A stretch of DNA of 6,634 nucleotides from an uncultured Prosthecobacter sp. (GTDB taxonomy: Bacteria; Verrucomicrobiota; Verrucomicrobiia; Verrucomicrobiales; Verrucomicrobiaceae), in NCBI GenBank assembly GCA_947523045.1, contig CANNUR010000170.1, forward strand, positions 1 to 6,634, read 5' to 3'. Numbering within the stretch: the first letter of the stretch is position 1; each line of letters starts with the position of its first letter. The notes beneath the pieces were generated by a model that made no database searches, had not been told where the DNA came from, and was given only the letters and a program-made list of their open reading frames with translations. The translations under genes and the position numbers were made by a program. Below, piece by piece: positions 5,747-6,634 of the stretch.

Positions 5747-5774
5747 AAAGTGATGCTTCTACTGAAGCAACTTT
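5747..5774 (+). terminator. Hairpin downstream of the zinc-ribbon-like gene, possible terminator
   Basis: AAAGT (5747-5751), two-base bulge, TGCTTC, loop TACT, GAAGCA, ACTTT (5770-5774): an 11-bp stem with one bulge and a four-base loop, 33 bases past the stop at 5714. The following CACATTATATTATT is AT-rich but not a clean T-run, so termination is plausible rather than certain. The stretch from 5775 to 5924 holds no gene I can support; it moves from AT-rich to GC-rich at about 5900. Confidence 0.42.
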
Positions 5775-5920
5775 CACATTATATTATTCAATGGCTAAAC
5801 CTCCGCGGTTAAATATGCGAAACCGATCATCATCGGGAGCAACGCTTGGGAAGACTATCAAAACAAACCCAAACGGCCCAGTGATGCAGGACCCCAAGTG
5901 CTTGGAAACCGCTTCTCCCC

Positions 5921-5962
5921 CGCCCTACCCTCTCCCCCGGGGCTTCGGCGCCCGAGGGGCGG
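5921..5962. repeat. GC-rich UUCG hairpin resembling a dispersed intergenic repeat
   Basis: CCCC-CGGG-GC (5934-5943), loop TTCG, then GC, CCCG and GGGG (5948-5959) with single-base bulges at 5950 and 5955 form a very stable 10-bp hairpin. The preceding CCCTACCCTCTCCCCC is of the 'ccctaaccctctcccc' kind seen in many dispersed REP-like elements of high-GC bacteria. It overlaps the last codons of the minus-strand DUF4130 gene and may also help end its transcript. Confidence 0.55.
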
Positions 5963-6634
5963 TGGTGATCATGCGGCGGGTGCGGGTTTCGCTGGTGGCG
6001 ATCAGGTCGGGAATGAGGCGGGCCTCGGGCAGGTTCGACCAGAACTTGCGCGGCATCTCCGACTGCATGGCGCGGACCTTGAGGCGGGCGGGATTGAAGA
6101 TGCTGCGGTAGTAGGCGCGCCAGAGTTCGTCGTGGGCGTCCTCGGCCGGCACGTCCTCACGGCGCAGGCCGGGCAGGAACTCCAGGCGGGCTCCGTCCCA
6201 GCGCGCCGATTCCACCGGCGTGCCGATGCACCAGTCCATGTTGGCGAAACGACGCTGAAAAAACGGCGCGGCGAGACGGACGATGCGATGCTCCGGTTCA
6301 TACCAGGCAACGAACTGCTCGCGCCCGGTCGCCGGGTCGGTGCCGAGCAGGCGGAAGCGCACGAAGGCATGCATCTTGTGGACATCGCGCCCGACCGCCT
6401 TCGCCCAGGCCTGGCACTGGCGGGTGTCGGGATCGGCGGGATGATCGAGCAGGTGTTTTTCGCCACCGCGGGTCAGGCGGAAGAGCAGCCGGTACAGCAC
6501 GGCAAAGCGGCGAGGGTCGGTGTGCGCGCAGACGGAAGCGGCGAGCGACAAAAACGCGGCCGGCACCGGCACGCTCGCTCTCACCTCACAGGCCGGCGCG
6601 GCCTCTTCAAACAGGCTCGGTGTCTGGGTGGCAT
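5925..6634 (-). CDS. DUF4130/TIGR03915-family DNA-metabolism protein, N-terminus beyond window
   Basis: The frame is open from the right edge to TAG at 5927-5925, giving 235 visible residues; it continues past 6634, so a GTG at 6584 is not the true start. The visible part opens with ATQTPSLFEEAAPACEV, normal for the linker before the DUF4130 core. Family signatures are clear: the RFAVLYRLLFRL helix, then KAVGRDVHKMHAFVRFR (DVHKMHAF at 6363-6386), FVAWYEPEHRIVRLAAPFF, and FWSNLPEARLIPDL (about 6003-6044). Known members are encoded beside a radical-SAM partner (TIGR03916) or fused to a UdgX-type uracil-DNA glycosylase, and a role in DNA repair is inferred from that; the biochemical activity is not established. 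Here no glycosylase domain follows: the protein ends shortly after RTRRMITTAP, with an Arg/Pro/Gly-rich tail encoded by a repeat-like hairpin. The radical-SAM partner would be expected just beyond the right edge. Confidence 0.88.
   Translation of the reverse strand, partial: ATQTPSLFEEAAPACEVRASVPVPAAFLSLAASVCAHTDPRRFAVLYRLLFRLTRGGEKHLLDHPADPDTRQCQAWAKAVGRDVHKMHAFVRFRLLGTDPATGREQFVAWYEPEHRIVRLAAPFFQRRFANMDWCIGTPVESARWDGARLEFLPGLRREDVPAEDAHDELWRAYYRSIFNPARLKVRAMQSEMPRKFWSNLPEARLIPDLIATSETRTRRMITTAPRAPKPRGRG

Noticed and set aside
5545..6111. 188-codon plus frame across the insert edge and DUF4130 gene
   Set aside because: It crosses from the zinc-ribbon-like gene in a different frame, through AT-rich gap and antisense to DUF4130, with no consistent motif.
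6002..6466. Ser/Arg-rich 154-codon minus frame within DUF4130
   Set aside because: Frame-shifted shadow of the DUF4130 gene with low-complexity composition.

Overview
The window looks like chromosomal DNA from a high-GC, Gram-negative environmental bacterium. Verrucomicrobiota is the most likely phylum. The best clue is the secreted protein at 4689-5447, whose N-terminus (signal peptide, then a 'LANGKVYKDFQVTKVEPDGI' segment and '.DLPKE..DKYGF') is of a kind I associate with that phylum. Most genes here also lack a clear Shine-Dalgarno sequence. The phylum call is inference; no marker gene is present.

Layout. 1-1811 (minus, runs off the left edge): a secreted esterase with two alpha/beta-hydrolase domains joined by a pair of EF-hand calcium loops. 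1812-2072: a divergent intergenic region with a tandem heptamer repeat and a hairpin. 2073-2567 (plus): a small exported fasciclin-domain protein, closed by a strong intrinsic terminator at 2607-2646. 2809-3483 (minus): a DUF533/TerB-like protein with a plausible promoter of its own. 3619-4325 (minus): a complete Phd/YefM antitoxin and PIN-toxin operon with a four-base overlap and an apparently leaderless antitoxin start. 4402-4599 (plus): the broken remains of a second toxin-antitoxin pair (DUF433 antitoxin without its N-terminus, DUF5615 toxin cut after 11 codons). About 4582-5900: a block of visibly lower GC that begins inside the broken toxin and carries the verrucomicrobial-type secreted coiled-coil protein and a small CxxxH/CxxC zinc-ribbon-like protein. 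5925-6634 (minus, runs off the right edge): a DUF4130/TIGR03915 DNA-metabolism protein whose last codons are formed by a GC-rich, repeat-like hairpin.

The genes do not form one pathway. The window reads as core-type genes (esterase, fasciclin, DUF533, DUF4130) around a small accessory patch where toxin-antitoxin loci have accumulated and a low-GC segment has interrupted one of them. I see no CRISPR array, rRNA, tRNA or intact transposase. The most unusual items are the esterase-EF-hand-esterase architecture, the toxin gene broken at the edge of the low-GC block, and the repeat-derived tail of the DUF4130 protein. I found no convincing new multi-gene system.
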